DNA from: Sphingobium wenxiniae
GTDB taxonomy: Bacteria > Pseudomonadota > Alphaproteobacteria > Sphingomonadales > Sphingomonadaceae
Direction of reading: 5' to 3'
Length of the DNA: 64,000 nt
Assembly (NCBI RefSeq): GCF_007830065.1
Contig: NZ_VLKK01000001.1
Span: 124,001 to 188,000, forward strand
Within the stretch, counting starts at the first letter, position 1. Each line of letters begins with the position of its first letter. The notes beneath the pieces were generated by a model. That model did not search any database. It saw nothing but the letters and a program-made list of their open reading frames with translations, and was not told the origin of the DNA. The position numbers and the translations under genes were made by a program. Positions 63,492 to 64,000 of this stretch are shown in pieces.

Positions 63492-64000
63492 GCCGTCCTG
63501 ATCCGCGTTTCCATGATCCACCATAGAGGATGGTCCGCGCGCAAGGTTCGCGCGGCCGCCCGCATGTCGGCCTGCGCATCGAACAGCGCGAAGCAGGTGG
63601 CGCCCGACCCCGACATGCGGGCAAGAACCTGGCCTTCGCATCGGGCCAATCGCGAGAGCACATCCGCGATTGCCGGCGCCTGCCCAATCGCCGCCGCCTC
63701 GAGGTCGTTGCGTCCGTCCGCGCGAAGCTGCCTCACAGTATCGGCGGCCAACGCGCCCCGATCCATTCCGTCCCATCCGGCAAAGACCCGCCCCGTCGAA
63801 AGCGCCACGCCCGGATTGACCAGCAACAGCGGCCGCCCGGCCAATCCGGGCAGATCGTGATCCGCCAGCAATTCGCCGCGTCCCCGGACCAGCCGGGTGG
63901 TGCTGGCGAGGCAGGCCGGAACGTCCGACCCGATTTCCAGGGCGAGCTTTTCCAGCGGGGCCGGTTCGATCCTGACGTCCCAGAGCCGGACCAGCAGCCT
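63488..64000 (-). CDS. ispE: 4-(cytidine 5'-diphospho)-2-C-methyl-D-erythritol kinase, N-terminal part outside the window
   Basis: The C-terminal 170 residues of a GHMP kinase; the frame is open to the window edge so the start lies beyond 64000. Visible: EIGSDVPACLAS (the GADVPxCL-type motif), RGRGE, PLLLVNPGVALST, and the C-terminal Gly-rich MSGSGATCFALF. It is the fourth step of the non-mevalonate isoprenoid pathway, phosphorylating CDP-methylerythritol. It overlaps the following gene by four bases. Confidence 0.9.
   Translation of the reverse strand, partial: RLLVRLWDVRIEPAPLEKLALEIGSDVPACLASTTRLVRGRGELLADHDLPGLAGRPLLLVNPGVALSTGRVFAGWDGMDRGALAADTVRQLRADGRNDLEAAAIGQAPAIADVLSRLARCEGQVLARMSGSGATCFALFDAQADMRAAARTLRADHPLWWIMETRIRTA

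Noticed and set aside
1-64000. tRNA, rRNA, CRISPR array, insertion sequence or phage genes
   Set aside because: No cloverleaf with T-arm consensus, spaced repeats, transposase motifs or phage structural genes were found on reading the gaps and frames.

Overview
The window looks like chromosomal DNA of a sphingomonad (Alphaproteobacteria, order Sphingomonadales). The signs are high GC, several TonB-dependent receptors, a C4-pathway 5-aminolevulinate synthase, PhaR, a propionyl-CoA/methylmalonyl-CoA block, and many GTG and TTG starts. A complete carboxyspermidine route (dehydrogenase, decarboxylase, ornithine decarboxylase) fits the spermidine-containing genera (Sphingobium, Novosphingobium, Sphingopyxis) better than Sphingomonas sensu stricto, whose main polyamine is homospermidine. 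The genus is an inference. I found no rRNA, tRNA, CRISPR array, insertion sequence or prophage, and no gap between genes exceeds 300 bases.

Layout. 0-6.8 kb: a large secreted protein of unknown function, a stand-alone ModE-type regulator, a di-haem cytochrome c peroxidase with a small secreted partner, and a divergent TonB-dependent receptor split by a one-base frameshift. A ModE-like palindrome sits in the divergent promoter. 7.0-11.2 kb: a three-gene tripartite efflux operon (DHA2-type MFS pump, HlyD/EmrA adaptor, NodT-type outer-membrane factor). 11.3-19.6 kb: an apparent regulated unit of serine hydrolase, TonB-dependent receptor, OmpR-type response regulator, histidine kinase and CapA-type protein. 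An identical 20-nt sequence containing a direct repeat lies upstream of both the hydrolase and the capA-like gene. 19.7-24.3 kb: MgtC-like membrane protein, DNA ligase D, prolyl-tRNA synthetase. 24.4-27.3 kb: PHA-related genes (phaR, a Cys-nucleophile PHA-synthase-like hydrolase, acetyl-CoA acetyltransferase). 27.3-28.4 kb: alanine racemase.

28.5-38.6 kb: a minus-strand propionate operon (pccB, beta-ketothiolase, methylmalonyl-CoA epimerase, methylmalonyl-CoA mutase, bioB, pccA). It should turn propionyl-CoA into succinyl-CoA and includes the enzyme that makes the carboxylase's biotin cofactor. A short-chain-acyl-CoA regulator of the RamB/PrpR/MccR type is divergent, with TTTGCAAA sites in between. 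38.7-50.5 kb: housekeeping genes (2OG-Fe dioxygenase, glutathione reductase, pgi, lepB-rnc-era, plsY-dprA-topA, murI). 50.7-54.7 kb: hemA and a DNA-repair exonuclease/ATP-dependent ligase pair. 54.8-59.6 kb: a lipoprotein of unusual composition, a GFA-family protein, and the polyamine genes. The ornithine decarboxylase has a leader that can fold into a pseudoknot covering its Shine-Dalgarno sequence. 59.6-64.0 kb: a tight minus-strand operon reading from ispE (cut by the window edge) through an N-formylglutamate amidohydrolase-like gene, two small ORFs and nnr to an RlmD-type methyltransferase.
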